From: an uncultured Eubacterium sp.
Lineage (GTDB): Bacteria > Bacillota > Clostridia > Peptostreptococcales > Anaerovoracaceae
Assembly: GCA_946555345.1 (NCBI GenBank)
Contig: CAMNSS010000004.1
Span: 62,001-126,000 of the forward strand
DNA: 64,000 nucleotides
Reading direction: 5' to 3'
Shown one piece after another: positions 1 to 9,378 of this stretch (positions are counted from its first letter, which is position 1; each line of letters opens with the position of its first letter). Made by a program: the position numbers and the translations under genes. The notes below the pieces were generated by a model that was given only the letters and a program-made list of their open reading frames with translations, was not told where the DNA came from and did not search any database.

Positions 1-113
1 CGCCGGAAGCCAACCAGCACTCCGACGGCTACATCCAGAAATACAGGAAGTACGGGCTGGTTGACGTGTATGAGAACAAGGCCGCAGGCGTATACCTGCA
101 CCACAAAGCGTAG
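1..113 (+). CDS. Phage capsid-region protein, C-terminal end (partial)
   Basis: The open frame enters from the left edge of the window (first full codon at base 3) and stops with TAG at 111-113. The 36 visible residues include SDGYIQKYRKYGLVDVYE and AGVYLHHKA. The tail resembles the end of coat proteins in clostridial siphovirus prophages, and the position directly ahead of the head-tail connector genes fits a major capsid protein. Only the C-terminus is present, so the identification is by context and weak similarity. Confidence 0.5.
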   Translation, partial: PEANQHSDGYIQKYRKYGLVDVYENKAAGVYLHHKA

Positions 114-122
114 GAGGCAAAT

Positions 123-308
123 ATGGGAAGATTAGTAGGGCTTACGGTCAGAACGGACACCACCGACCTGACTGAAACTGGAGCCAGAAAGGACATTGCC
201 GACCTGACTAAAACTGAAATCATTGAGCGGCTGAAAGAAAAGGGCGTTGAAGCCAATGAGCGGATGAACAAAGCGGAACTTGCTGCCCTGCTGGAAAAAG
301 AGGCATAG
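123..308 (+). CDS. Small SAP/HeH-like phage protein
   Basis: A 61-residue protein starting 9 bases after the capsid stop, behind a good GGAGG site. The C-terminal half (LTKTEIIERLKEKGVEA, then MNKAELAALLEKEA) has the two-helix pattern of HeH/SAP or Rho N-terminal-like nucleic-acid binding domains, often seen in small phage head proteins between capsid and connector. A role in head assembly or DNA packaging is inferred from position. It is followed 2 bases later by the connector gene, so the two are probably translationally coupled. Confidence 0.6.
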   Translation: MGRLVGLTVRTDTTDLTETGARKDIADLTKTEIIERLKEKGVEANERMNKAELAALLEKEA

Positions 309-310
309 CC

Positions 311-682
311 ATGAAAACATATGCTGACTACGGATATTATGCCGATGTATACGGCGGGACGATGGACGAACGTGCGTTTACAAAGTGGTCAATCCGCACA
401 AGCGCATATATTGACCGCATCACATACGGACGCATGACAGACCCAGCCCCGGAGGGGGTGCAATATGCCTGCTGCGCAATGTGCGAGATTCTCCAGGCAC
501 GGGAGACAGCAAAAGTGGATGGCAAAAATGTACAGTCCGTGAGCAATGAAGGGTACTCGGTGACGTTTTCGCAGGGCGAGCGGGCTGACACCTCCGAGGC
601 TGCCGCCCTGCATGAGATCGCGCAGCTATACATCCCGCCAGATCTGCTGTCAATGTGGGCGCATGAGGGGGGATTGCAATGA
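311..682 (+). CDS. Head-tail connector protein (gp6-like)
   Basis: A 123-residue protein with an aromatic-rich N-terminus (YADYGYYADVYGG), the phrase RTSAYIDRITYGRM, and a cysteine-containing helix typical of head-tail adaptor proteins of clostridial siphoviruses. Such proteins bind under the portal and prepare the head for tail joining. It overlaps the next gene by 4 bases (ATGA), as expected in a packed late operon. The function is from family resemblance and gene order. Confidence 0.65.
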   Translation: MKTYADYGYYADVYGGTMDERAFTKWSIRTSAYIDRITYGRMTDPAPEGVQYACCAMCEILQARETAKVDGKNVQSVSNEGYSVTFSQGERADTSEAAALHEIAQLYIPPDLLSMWAHEGGLQ

Positions 683-1065
683 GCAGTATGCTGTTTGGCG
701 ATGCTGTAACGCTTTATAACCACCACCAAAAACAGTGGTTTAAAACGGTGCTTGAAGGCGTGCAGTGGACGGAAAAAACGACAAAAACCGTTGATCCCGA
801 CGGCAAAATCCACGTTGTGCCGGAGGTAGGCATAACGGTGCCGTATCGGGACGGGTATACACCGCCCGAAGAGTATGCGGGCGAAGGCTTTACGTTTGGG
901 CTTGACAACCTTGATGTCGTTGTGCTTGGCGATTGCCCGGAGGAGATAACGGGGAGTTATGCAATCACTAATTTGCGCAAGGATTATGCGGCGGCGACAA
1001 TTTATGCGGCGCAGGACAACACCCTGCGCCCGCTTTTAAAGCATTGGCAGGTGATGGCAAGATGA
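679..1065 (+). CDS. Putative head completion / minor capsid protein (DUF6751-like)
   Basis: A 128-residue protein starting inside the stop of the connector gene. It is mostly beta-rich, with a repeated acidic and aromatic composition and a C-terminus (LRPLLKHWQVMAR) that overlaps the next gene by 4 bases. Proteins of this size in this slot of clostridial prophages are head completion or minor capsid proteins. I see no catalytic motif. The DUF6751 label is from memory of the family and has not been checked. Confidence 0.5.
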   Translation: MSSMLFGDAVTLYNHHQKQWFKTVLEGVQWTEKTTKTVDPDGKIHVVPEVGITVPYRDGYTPPEEYAGEGFTFGLDNLDVVVLGDCPEEITGSYAITNLRKDYAAATIYAAQDNTLRPLLKHWQVMAR

Positions 1066-1418
1066 AAATAATGCTCAAACAAATCGAAATCGACCAAAAC
1101 AAGGCCTTGCAGTCGAGGGGGCTTGAACCGGGCGGGAAGGTGCAGAAATTTATTGATAACGAAGTGCTGAAAAGGTGCGCGCCTTACGTGCCGCGGGACA
1201 ACGGGGATTTGAATGAATCGGGAAGGGAAAATACCGACATAGGGAGCGGAGAGGTATCATATGACACGCCCTATGCCCGCCGCTGGCATTATGAGCCAGC
1301 AAAATTTCAGGGCGCACCACGCCGCGGGAATTACTGGTTTGAGCGCATGCTCAATGAGGGCGGCCGGTATGCCATACTCAAGGGCGTGACCAGGCTGTCC
1401 GGCGCAAGGCCGAGATAA
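1062..1418 (+). CDS. Minor capsid protein (HK97 gp10-like slot)
   Basis: The ATG at 1062 overlaps the previous stop; an in-frame start upstream at 1044 lies inside the previous gene and is less likely. The 118-residue product contains VPRDNGDLNES, YDTPYARRWHYEPAKF and a GNYWFERML motif that are characteristic of minor capsid / head-closure proteins in Gram-positive siphophages. It probably helps seal the head-tail junction. The call is supported by motif style and order (connector, completion, this gene, tail terminator, tail tube). Confidence 0.65.
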   Translation: MKIMLKQIEIDQNKALQSRGLEPGGKVQKFIDNEVLKRCAPYVPRDNGDLNESGRENTDIGSGEVSYDTPYARRWHYEPAKFQGAPRRGNYWFERMLNEGGRYAILKGVTRLSGARPR

Positions 1419-1427
1419 GGAGGCTAT

Positions 1428-1838
1428 ATGTCAATCATAACCGGGATTCTGGGCTGGGTCAAAGGCTGCGACCTGGTTGATGATCCGGAATACATCGACG
1501 TCAACCTGCTCCCGCCGGAAATGATGGCACTTGGGATATACAAGCAGCCGTCAGGCACGGTTGAGCCGCTGGTTGACGGCACTAAGATCATAACAGACGT
1601 ATATTACCTGCTTTTTAAACGCCCCGCGCAGCTTGAGGCGGAGCGGATATCAAGCGACGAATACCTGGAACAGATCGAAAAGTGGGTAGAAGCCCAGGAA
1701 TGCGAAGAAAATTACCCGGAAATCGGATACCGGGTATTTGGCGTTGGCATTACAAACACAGCTTACATGATGGAGCGCACAGACGAGGATGCAGTCTACC
1801 AGCTGGCAATATCCATCACATACATGAAAGGGGATTAA
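1428..1838 (+). CDS. Tail terminator / tail completion protein
   Basis: A 136-residue protein with a clear AAGGAGG-type site before its ATG. It sits between the minor capsid gene and the major tail protein, the usual slot for the tail terminator that caps the growing tail tube. The sequence shows an LLPPEMMALGIYKQPSG segment and a C-terminal strand (YQLAISITYMKGD) usual for the family. It is separated by only 4 bases from the tail tube gene. Confidence 0.6.
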   Translation: MSIITGILGWVKGCDLVDDPEYIDVNLLPPEMMALGIYKQPSGTVEPLVDGTKIITDVYYLLFKRPAQLEAERISSDEYLEQIEKWVEAQECEENYPEIGYRVFGVGITNTAYMMERTDEDAVYQLAISITYMKGD

Positions 1839-1842
1839 AATA

Positions 1843-2361
1843 ATGATCAAAAAACACCTGATCGGGCTATTTTTAAACACTGCCGGAAAAGGCGCAACAG
1901 AGCCGGCATGGACAAGGATTAAAAAATCCACGGAGCTTACAATCGCCATGGACGCGGAGACGGAGGACGTGGATTACATCGCCGACGAATCGCCGACAAC
2001 GGAACTCAAGCAGTACAAGCCAAGCATTGAGCAGCCGCTCAAAATGATTAAGGGCGAGCCGGACTTTGAAGCAATCTGGCCAAAGTTTTATGAACTTGCG
2101 ACGGGCCAGGACGCCAAGATGGACTACCTGGTCGTTTTCATTTTTGACAAAACCGGCACGGGCGATGCTGCGGAGTACAAGGCGTGGAACGGGGAAGCCC
2201 TTGTCACGTTTAACGAACTAAACGCGGTTGACAGCGAGCTGAGCTTTACGCTTGCCTTCGGCGGGACGGTAAGGCGCGGAACGTGCAAACTTGCCGGAAC
2301 AGCGCCGGACTATAAGCCAACGTTTACGGAAGGCACGGGAACAGGACCAGAACAGGAGTAA
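1843..2361 (+). CDS. Major tail (tube) protein
   Basis: A 172-residue protein beginning MIKKHLIGLFLN, with internal segments DAETEDVDYIADESPTTEL and YKPSIEQPLKMIKGEPDF that match the style of clostridial siphophage tail tube proteins. The C-terminus ends in a Gly/Thr-rich strand. It polymerises around the tape measure to form the tail tube. It precedes the gpG/gpGT-like chaperone pair, exactly as in lambda-like tail modules. Confidence 0.75.
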   Translation: MIKKHLIGLFLNTAGKGATEPAWTRIKKSTELTIAMDAETEDVDYIADESPTTELKQYKPSIEQPLKMIKGEPDFEAIWPKFYELATGQDAKMDYLVVFIFDKTGTGDAAEYKAWNGEALVTFNELNAVDSELSFTLAFGGTVRRGTCKLAGTAPDYKPTFTEGTGTGPEQE

Positions 2362-2365
2362 AAAC

Positions 2366-2734
2366 ATGGATACAATGATTTACAACGGAGCAGAATACCA
2401 GCTTGCGAAAAACACGATGAAGATCGCACGCCTTATTGACAGGGCGGAGAAGTCGGCGAGCATTGCAGATGCCTACACGAACGAACTGGAATTTGTCAAG
2501 GCGGCGCTTGGCGAGGACGTGGCCAAGGAAATTTTTGGCACGCTGAGCATTGAAGAAATTGACCTGACGGAGCTCGTGCTTGTATATAATGCCGCCACGG
2601 CAGGGTATGAGGCAAGGATCGAGGCGGCAAGAAAAGACCGCGAACTGCGGCAGGTTGACACCCCGGCAATCAAGGCAATCCGGGGCGTAGCGGATGACGT
2701 CAAGGTCATCACCGCAAAGACCGCAGGCAGATGA
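2366..2734 (+). CDS. Tail assembly chaperone, first gene (gpG-like)
   Basis: A 122-residue protein; the start at 2366 (4 bases after the tail tube stop) is preferred to a longer frame that runs back inside the tail tube gene. It is alpha-helical, acidic and lacks motifs, like the small tail chaperones encoded between the tube and tape measure genes. Its end overlaps the next gene by 4 bases. In many phages these two genes are joined by programmed frameshifting; here the second has its own ATG, so I see no need for a slip. Confidence 0.65.
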   Translation: MDTMIYNGAEYQLAKNTMKIARLIDRAEKSASIADAYTNELEFVKAALGEDVAKEIFGTLSIEEIDLTELVLVYNAATAGYEARIEAARKDRELRQVDTPAIKAIRGVADDVKVITAKTAGR

Positions 2735-3252
2735 TGGACATAAAAGGCAGGAGCCTCCCGGACGCCATTGAGGCAGACGGGCAGGTTTTTTTTATTGAGA
2801 CGGATTTCCGGGCATGGATGGGATACCCGGAATGCCTCATGGCAGGGGGCGGGAGCGGATATGCCGCGCTTTTTGCGGGCAGCGTGCCGCTCCCTTCCCA
2901 ATCCATCATTGATGCGCTTGACGTTTTCGCGTTTCCACCGTCAGAAGTGCCAAAAAAAGAGCAGTCGGGGGAGGCTCTTGTTGATTGGGACGTTGATTCT
3001 GATTATATTTATGCGGCGTTCCTCCAGGCCTACGGGATTGACCTTCTGGTAGAAAATATGCACTGGCATAAATTCCTGGCGTTGTTTAACGCACTTCCGG
3101 AAAATACGCTCATTGCCAGCATTATTGGGTGGAGGGCATACAAGGGCGACGACAAGGAGCTTAAAAAATTGCAGCAGGCGTGGTCGCTGCCTGTGCGCCT
3201 GACGCAGGATGACCGGGAGGCGGTGGACGAGTTCAACAAATATTTTGGGTAA
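2731..3252 (+). CDS. Tail assembly protein (Gp15-like)
   Basis: A 173-residue protein that begins within the stop of the preceding chaperone gene. It carries DFRAWMGY near residue 30 and a C-terminal phrase DDKELKKLQQAW, both seen in the bacteriophage Gp15 family found just before tape measure genes in Gram-positive phages. It is thought to guide tape measure folding, like the gpGT product. The tape measure gene starts 16 bases downstream. Confidence 0.7.
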   Translation: MMDIKGRSLPDAIEADGQVFFIETDFRAWMGYPECLMAGGGSGYAALFAGSVPLPSQSIIDALDVFAFPPSEVPKKEQSGEALVDWDVDSDYIYAAFLQAYGIDLLVENMHWHKFLALFNALPENTLIASIIGWRAYKGDDKELKKLQQAWSLPVRLTQDDREAVDEFNKYFG

Positions 3253-3267
3253 ATTTGGGGATTAGAG

Positions 3268-5964
3268 ATGAGTGACGGTAAACTAACATTTGACACGCGG
3301 ATAGACAATACCGGCTTTAAGGCTGACCTTGCGAAACTTGGGAAAGGCACAGGGGACGTAATGAATACGGCAGGATCTGCGTTTGAAAAAACAGGCGGAA
3401 AGCTGACTAAATATATCACGAAGCCTGCCCTTGGCGCGGCCACCGCCTTGGCTGGGCTGTCCCTCGTGAAAGGGTTCAACAGGCTGAAGAACATCGACAC
3501 GGCAAGGGCGCAGCTCGAAGGGCTGGGGCATACGGCAGGAGAAGTGGAAGGGATCATGGACTCGGCGATGAAGGCCGTGAAGGGGACCGCCTATGGCTTT
3601 GACGAGGCGGCAACCGCTGCGGCGTCCGCCGTGTCCTCCGGGATTGCGCCCGGGAAGGAGCTGACGCGCTACCTCGGCCTCGTCGGGGACGCAGCGGCAC
3701 AGTCCAGGCTGTCATTCACGGAAATGGGGTCAATTTTTAACAAGGTCATGGCATCCGGGAAGATTTCCATGGAGGAGGTCAACCAGCTCGCGGACCAGGG
3801 CATCCCGATCTACAAGATGCTGTCCGAGCAGCTCGGGGTGACGCAGGCGGACGTCCGTGACATGGTGTCCGCCGGGAAGGTGGATTCCGAAACATTCCTC
3901 AAAGCGATCGAAACCAACATTGGCGGCGCCGCAAAGGTCATGGGCGAGAAGTCGTTTGTTGGGGCGGTTGCCAACATCGGCGCGTCACTCGGGCGGATCG
4001 GCGCGAATTTCCTTGACGCAGGGGGGAAGGGAGGCGGGTTCTTCTCGCAGCTCAAGCCCCTGATGGCGGATTTCATGGAAACGCTCGGGCGCATCGAGGA
4101 AAAGTCCGCGGAATGGGGCGAGGCGTTCGGCAAAACATTTTCCAGGGCCGTAAAAATAATATCAGAAATGCCGGGAGGACTGCGTGCTGCGGCTCTGATT
4201 ATGCCGATACTGGCAGGACCTGCCCTCAAATTTGCGGGCAGCATGATAAAAAGCGTTGCCGCCCTCAATAAATTTAAGGCAGCATCAAGCGGCGCATCTA
4301 CCGTATCGGGCGTGCTTAGCGGAGAGATTAAAGCGTCACAGGCAATCATGGGGATGCTCGGCAATAAGACTGTATCAGCGGGCAAAAAAATGAAAGGCGC
4401 GCTTGTATCTGTTAAAAATGCCGCTCTTGAACAACTGCAAGTATACCACCAAACAGACGCGCGGCTTAAGACCGCTAATGCATTGTATGGGAAAAATGCA
4501 GCAAATATATACAAGGCATCTAACGCCACAATCGGGAATACAGCGGCAAACATCAAAAATAACGGGAGTAGGGGCGTATCATCGCTCATAAAACAGGCTG
4601 CGGCATATGTTAAAAGTACGGCGGTCACGGTAGCCAACACCGTTGCCACTAAAGCTAACGCAGTGGCGACAAGCACGGCCGGAAAGGCGGTGTCAGGAGC
4701 AACAAAAAAGGTGCTTGCTTTTGCGGCAGCGCACAAGGTCGCCATCATAGCAGCTCTCGGGCTTGCTGCCCCAATTATAGCCATAGCTGCATACATGGCG
4801 AAAACCGGGGCAACGGCGGACGAAGTGGCCGAAAAAATAACGGCATTTTCCGACGGGCTTGCCGAGCAAATAACCGCTTTTGCTGACAGCTTCCCGGCAA
4901 TGGCCGGGGCGGTGGTATCATCGCTCACAGAGGTCATTAACGCAGTTGTCGGAATGCTTCCGACGCTGATCCCGCTCATTATCGGGGCGGGGCTTCAGCT
5001 GTTCATGGGGCTGGTCGATGCGCTTGCACAGGTAATAGAACCCCTTGCCGCAGCGCTGCCGGGGGTCATAAATGCAATAGTGGGGGCAATCCCGGCACTG
5101 ATCCCGGCGGTCGTGGATGCAGGAATCATGCTCCTGATGGGGCTGATTGACGCGATCCCGCAGATCATCCCGCCGTTCGTGGCGGCAATCCCGCAGATCA
5201 TAAGCGCAATCGTTGATGCCATAGGGGTGCTCGTCCCGGCCATCATCCAAGCCGGTATCACCTTGCTTATGGCATTAATCGATGCAATCCCGCAGGTCAT
5301 CCCGCCCCTGGTTGCGGCGATACCGCAGATCATATACGCAATCGTGTCAGCCCTGCTGTCCGCGCTGCCCCAGATCTTTTCGACCGGCGTGCAGCTTTTG
5401 AAAAAACTGTGGGGCGGCATCAAGAGCTGGATTGGCTCGCTGAAAAGCAACGTGCTCAGCCTTGCGAGGAGCCTTCCGGGAAAAATCAGTGACGGGATCG
5501 GGTCGCTGCTGTCCATTGGCGGCGACTGGATCAAGGGTCTGTGGAATGGCATCGGGGCAAAAAAGGACTGGCTGTGCAAAAAAATCAAGGGGCTGGCCAG
5601 CGATGCAAAGAATGCGATCAAGGATTTCTTTGGCATCAATTCCCCGTCCACCGTCATGCGGGACGAGGTCGGGCGCTACATATCAGAAGGCATTGCAGTC
5701 GGGATTGAAGGGCAGACGCCGGAGCTTGTCGCAGCGGCGCAGCTCCAAGCGGGCAAGATTAAGAGCGCATATTTCGGGTCGTTAAATAGCGGAGTGACCG
5801 AAAAAATAGGAGCCAGGTACGCAAGACGCGAGGGTACTGATGTAAATAATGTCAACACGACGAACGTCGAGCAGACAATCAATTTCTACAGCGAGCAAAA
5901 GTCGCCGATAGGAATTAGCAGGATGCTCAAAAACCAGGCAATGTATGGACTAGCGGGGGTATAA
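3268..5964 (+). CDS. Tail tape measure protein
   Basis: At 898 residues this is the largest gene of the late operon. Residues 1-220 contain the conserved TMP domain (ADQGIPIYKML; SAGKVDSETFLKAIE), and residues about 480-500 form a hydrophobic segment. Residues about 560-700 hold imperfect tandem repeats built on AIPQII.AIV and AGI.LLMGLIDAIPQ, amphipathic helices expected to line the tail. The C-terminus includes FFGINSPSTVMRDEVGRYI, the usual end motif of Gram-positive tape measures. It sets tail length and helps DNA entry. The stop is followed one base later by the distal tail gene. Confidence 0.92.
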   Translation: MSDGKLTFDTRIDNTGFKADLAKLGKGTGDVMNTAGSAFEKTGGKLTKYITKPALGAATALAGLSLVKGFNRLKNIDTARAQLEGLGHTAGEVEGIMDSAMKAVKGTAYGFDEAATAAASAVSSGIAPGKELTRYLGLVGDAAAQSRLSFTEMGSIFNKVMASGKISMEEVNQLADQGIPIYKMLSEQLGVTQADVRDMVSAGKVDSETFLKAIETNIGGAAKVMGEKSFVGAVANIGASLGRIGANFLDAGGKGGGFFSQLKPLMADFMETLGRIEEKSAEWGEAFGKTFSRAVKIISEMPGGLRAAALIMPILAGPALKFAGSMIKSVAALNKFKAASSGASTVSGVLSGEIKASQAIMGMLGNKTVSAGKKMKGALVSVKNAALEQLQVYHQTDARLKTANALYGKNAANIYKASNATIGNTAANIKNNGSRGVSSLIKQAAAYVKSTAVTVANTVATKANAVATSTAGKAVSGATKKVLAFAAAHKVAIIAALGLAAPIIAIAAYMAKTGATADEVAEKITAFSDGLAEQITAFADSFPAMAGAVVSSLTEVINAVVGMLPTLIPLIIGAGLQLFMGLVDALAQVIEPLAAALPGVINAIVGAIPALIPAVVDAGIMLLMGLIDAIPQIIPPFVAAIPQIISAIVDAIGVLVPAIIQAGITLLMALIDAIPQVIPPLVAAIPQIIYAIVSALLSALPQIFSTGVQLLKKLWGGIKSWIGSLKSNVLSLARSLPGKISDGIGSLLSIGGDWIKGLWNGIGAKKDWLCKKIKGLASDAKNAIKDFFGINSPSTVMRDEVGRYISEGIAVGIEGQTPELVAAAQLQAGKIKSAYFGSLNSGVTEKIGARYARREGTDVNNVNTTNVEQTINFYSEQKSPIGISRMLKNQAMYGLAGV

Positions 5965-5965
5965 A

Positions 5966-6832
5966 ATGCCGGAAAGGATCGTAAAAATAAAATCCGTCAG
6001 AAGTGACGGGGAAGTATTTGAATATGAGGGCGATGACTGGAAAGTCACCTCGCTTGAGGGCTTGGATTTTCCGAAATTTGAGATTGACAAAAAGAACAGG
6101 GGATACGGGAATGGATCCATTATCACTGGAAAACGAAAAGAAGCACGCGACATTGACATCGTGGCGCGGAAGCTTAACCGGGACAACAACGTATTTGACC
6201 GCCCCGTGGTGATAGGATTCCACAACAGCAATTACACGTTTGACCTGTTTTTTGACTACATGGGCATTACCCGGATTGCGCGAGGGTGTCAGCTCCAAGG
6301 GGCAAAATGTCCTACCGGAAATGTATATGATGCGCTGGTGCTTACCGTGTCATACCTGCACCCTGAATCTGACCTGCTCGGTGAAGGCAGCGAATCAGCC
6401 AGCTTTGCGGCGGTCAATCCGATGTGGCACGTTACAAGGGCATATGCGCCGGGCGGCGGAAAGCTGCTGTACGGCGTAATTAACCACGCCACCCAAAAAG
6501 TAGTCAATTACCTGGGGTCGGAGGACACGTACGTCAAAATAACGGTTGAGGCGACCGGCCTTGTCCAGGGCGTGACGGTTGGAATCGGCGAAATATCAGC
6601 TACTGTCCATGTCATGCTTGCATCAGGGGACATCCTCGAAATCGACAGTGAGAAAAAGACCGTGGCGGTGAATGGGGCGGACGTTCCGCCAGCCAGCTAC
6701 GATGGCGAATCTGTGCCAAAGCTGATATTGGCTTACGGTGATAATGTCGTGACAGTTAAGGACGCGACAGACGAGGGCAACACTGCTTTTGATGCGGAAC
6801 TTACTTATACAGGACGATACGGAGGCTTGTAA
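5966..6832 (+). CDS. Distal tail protein (Dit/siphovirus tail component)
   Basis: A 288-residue protein directly after the tape measure, which is the standard position of the distal tail protein that joins the tail tube to the baseplate. The N-terminal half shows the Dit-like pattern GLDFPKFEIDKKNRGYGNG followed by a beta-rich RDIDIVARKLNRD segment; the C-terminal half is a galectin-like beta domain. It overlaps the next start by one base (TAATG). Confidence 0.7.
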   Translation: MPERIVKIKSVRSDGEVFEYEGDDWKVTSLEGLDFPKFEIDKKNRGYGNGSIITGKRKEARDIDIVARKLNRDNNVFDRPVVIGFHNSNYTFDLFFDYMGITRIARGCQLQGAKCPTGNVYDALVLTVSYLHPESDLLGEGSESASFAAVNPMWHVTRAYAPGGGKLLYGVINHATQKVVNYLGSEDTYVKITVEATGLVQGVTVGIGEISATVHVMLASGDILEIDSEKKTVAVNGADVPPASYDGESVPKLILAYGDNVVTVKDATDEGNTAFDAELTYTGRYGGL

Positions 6833-8025
6833 TGTTAATGGCAACAGATTACGCTGGCGAACCATTAGGCAACATAGATTTTATCGAGGCAAGCTGGGAC
6901 AGGAGATGGAGCGGGCCGGGCGAATTTATGGTCTGGCTGCCCCTTGCGGAATACATGAGGCTCGACGGGCTGGGAATAAAATATGTCGAAAATGTAGGAA
7001 GGCCGGAGCGCGGAATCATACAGAAGACAGAATACAGCAGGGAGCAAGACGGCGCATTTGTCACCATATCAGGGCATTTTGTTGACGCGATGCTAAACTT
7101 TGGCGCATACCGCAAGACACAGGTTATCAGCGCGGGCAGCCAAGCCGCCGTAAAAAACGCAATCATATCATATATCAATAACTGTATTGCGGCGGTATCC
7201 GTGGATGGCGTGGCGTACACGCCGCTAAAATCGGTTTCGGTTGATTCCGCATCCGTGTTCCCCACGGTGGTGGGCAGTTCTATCGATCCAGACCAGCAGA
7301 TGGGCGAGGCCATTTATAACGTTTTGTCCGGGAGCGGTTACGGAATTGTTACGTCAGTATCGGATTACCCCGCCCAAAACGGGACGGGAAGCGTTGGGCT
7401 GGAAGTGAAATTTATCCAAGGCAAGCAGCGCACAGAGGGAGACGGGGCTGTACATTTTGGCAAGGCATACAACAACGTGGATGACATGAGATATACGCTC
7501 GACGAATCCGCCGAATGCTGCCTGTATGAGGTCCTGCAGGAAGTCGGGGCTGAATATTACAACAGCTTTTCGGCTGCATATTTCCCGATAAGATTTACGG
7601 AAACCCAGGACGGCGAGACGAAGCATTACATCGGCTGCACGTACTTTTACGGCGGCAACCGACCATCAAGGCTGGGGCAGTGCTGCCCGAAAAGGATATT
7701 GAAGACGTCGCTCTCATCAGACGAGTGCGACCTGAAAGTGACGACGGCGGCAAACCAGCAGAAAATAAAAAAACTCATGCAGAAGAAGGCGCAGCTCGAC
7801 ATGCTGGACCATTACAAGGTCGAGGCAATATCCGCCAACGTGATACAGGAACGCTTTTTGTACATGCAGGATTACGACCTCGGCGACGTGTGCGCGGTGC
7901 TGATTGACGACCTCGGGCAGCTGTACCATGCGAGGATAGAGGAGGTCAACGAAACGCACAAGGACAACAGGATTGACGTTGAGCTTGTGCTGGGGACGCC
8001 AAGCAGGCAGAAATGGAGGAAATGA
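6832..8025 (+). CDS. Tail-associated protein (ReqiPepy6 Gp37-like)
   Basis: A 397-residue protein in the tail-associated lysin/hub slot. It contains GNIDFIEASWDRRWSGPGEF near the N-terminus and CYLYEVLQEVG-like helices in the middle, and ends with a GDVCAVLIDDLG...ARIEEV segment typical of the siphovirus ReqiPepy6 Gp37-like family. It probably forms the baseplate hub. I see no peptidase or muramidase motif, so cell-wall cleavage is left to the endolysin. Confidence 0.65.
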   Translation: MLMATDYAGEPLGNIDFIEASWDRRWSGPGEFMVWLPLAEYMRLDGLGIKYVENVGRPERGIIQKTEYSREQDGAFVTISGHFVDAMLNFGAYRKTQVISAGSQAAVKNAIISYINNCIAAVSVDGVAYTPLKSVSVDSASVFPTVVGSSIDPDQQMGEAIYNVLSGSGYGIVTSVSDYPAQNGTGSVGLEVKFIQGKQRTEGDGAVHFGKAYNNVDDMRYTLDESAECCLYEVLQEVGAEYYNSFSAAYFPIRFTETQDGETKHYIGCTYFYGGNRPSRLGQCCPKRILKTSLSSDECDLKVTTAANQQKIKKLMQKKAQLDMLDHYKVEAISANVIQERFLYMQDYDLGDVCAVLIDDLGQLYHARIEEVNETHKDNRIDVELVLGTPSRQKWRK

Positions 8026-8828
8026 TGGCAATCATGAGCTACCCGTTTGAATCGCTCAACACGGGGACGCCGGACGAGCCCGTTTATGACAGGGCGATCA
8101 CGGCGGAGATGGAACGGACGTTCAACAGGCTGCGTTACACGAACGGGGTGTTCAGCTCCGTCGGCGACGCGCTTGCGGTGACGGCGAACGGCAGCATGGG
8201 CGTGGCGGTCGGGACGGGCGGATGCCACGTTGAGGGCGCGCTCATGTACAACACCGCACCGCTGAGGCTGACGCTTGAGGCGGCCGATGCCTCGCTTGCC
8301 CGCATTGACCGGGTGGTGGCGCGGTTCAACACGTCCACAAGCGTCAGGGCGGTCATTATTGTAGCAAAAACAGGGCAGGCGGCGACCAACCCGGTGCCGC
8401 CGGATCTCGTGCGGCAGCCAAATTTTTACGAAATTGCCCTTGCCGACATATACGTGAAGAAAGGCGCCGCATCAGTCGCGGCGTCGGCAATAACCGACCA
8501 GCGGCTCAATTCCGCGCTGTGCGGCTTTGCCGTGGCAGCTGTCCCGACGCCCGTGGACACGTCAGGCCTCTGGGAGCAGTACCAGGCATCGCTTAATGAA
8601 TGGCTTAGCACGGTGGCATCCGCCCTGGACGGGACGCTCGCAGGCAATTTGCAGGGCCAGGTCACGGCGCTCAAGACGCGCCTTGATGCAGAGGAAACCA
8701 GGGTGCAGCCCATCGCAAGGGGAGGCACGGGTGCAACGACCGTGGCAAAGGCGCAGGAGAACCTGGGCATCGCAATATCCGCTGAAACGGTAAAAATGTT
8801 CGCGGATGCGGGATACCCAATAACGTAA
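8025..8828 (+). CDS. Baseplate / tail fibre protein
   Basis: Three in-frame ATGs lie at 8022, 8025 and 8034. GGAGG at 8015-8019 gives the best spacing to 8025, so that start is chosen (267 residues). The N-terminal 160 residues form a beta-rich baseplate-type domain; the C-terminal portion has a helical stretch and ends with RGGTGATTVAKAQENLGI, a motif repeatedly found where phage fibres trimerise or attach receptor-binding tips. A host-recognition role is inferred. Confidence 0.65.
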   Translation: MAIMSYPFESLNTGTPDEPVYDRAITAEMERTFNRLRYTNGVFSSVGDALAVTANGSMGVAVGTGGCHVEGALMYNTAPLRLTLEAADASLARIDRVVARFNTSTSVRAVIIVAKTGQAATNPVPPDLVRQPNFYEIALADIYVKKGAASVAASAITDQRLNSALCGFAVAAVPTPVDTSGLWEQYQASLNEWLSTVASALDGTLAGNLQGQVTALKTRLDAEETRVQPIARGGTGATTVAKAQENLGIAISAETVKMFADAGYPIT

Positions 8829-8844
8829 GAAAAGGAGGACACAC

Positions 8845-9255
8845 ATGGCAGGAAAAATAGACAAGGCATTGCAGCAGCTGCTTAAACAGTCAATAAAAAT
8901 CATGAAGCTGTGGGAAAATGCAAGCCCGACAAGCGCATTTGCGGCGCAGAAAATCAAACTTAATTTAAGCGGGCATGATTTTATCTGGGTCATATTCCGG
9001 CTTAACACATCGGTTAACCGGCAGGTGACAACGGCCGTTGCGCCGCTCAGTTCCGGGCAGGGCGAAATCACGCTGGCGCAGGGCGGCAGCCCTTACATGG
9101 TCCAGTATTACCGCCCGTTCACGCTGGATGCATCGTCCGTGGATTTCAGCCACGGTTTCCTGGGATACCCGTCAAGGTCGGAAACCCAGAATGACGCCGC
9201 AGCAATACCGTTGAAAATATACGGCGTGAAACTCATTGGGGACGCCATTAATTGA
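8845..9255 (+). CDS. Hypothetical phage tail-region protein
   Basis: A 136-residue protein behind an AAAGGAGG site. A short helical N-terminus (KIDKALQQLLKQSIKIMKLWE) leads into a beta-rich domain with no recognised motif. Its place after the fibre gene suggests a baseplate or fibre accessory protein. I do not recognise the family. The 123 bases after it hold no gene. Confidence 0.5.
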   Translation: MAGKIDKALQQLLKQSIKIMKLWENASPTSAFAAQKIKLNLSGHDFIWVIFRLNTSVNRQVTTAVAPLSSGQGEITLAQGGSPYMVQYYRPFTLDASSVDFSHGFLGYPSRSETQNDAAAIPLKIYGVKLIGDAIN

Positions 9256-9378
9256 ATGGGCAGGGGGCTTCCTGCATAAGGGGCGCATTCCCGGCACAAA
9301 CAATTAGCATTGGTTTTAGCGGCTGCAATATTGCAGCTGTATCTCGGCAAGGGTACAGAAAATTAGGGGGTTGAATAA

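Noticed and set aside
2291-2740. Programmed frameshift in the tail chaperone pair
   Set aside because: The second gene has its own ATG overlapping the stop, and I see no clear slippery heptamer at the end of the first gene.
3810-4979. A 389-residue frame on the minus strand inside the tape measure gene
   Set aside because: It is the shadow of a repetitive GC-rich coding region; the tape measure frame carries all recognised motifs.
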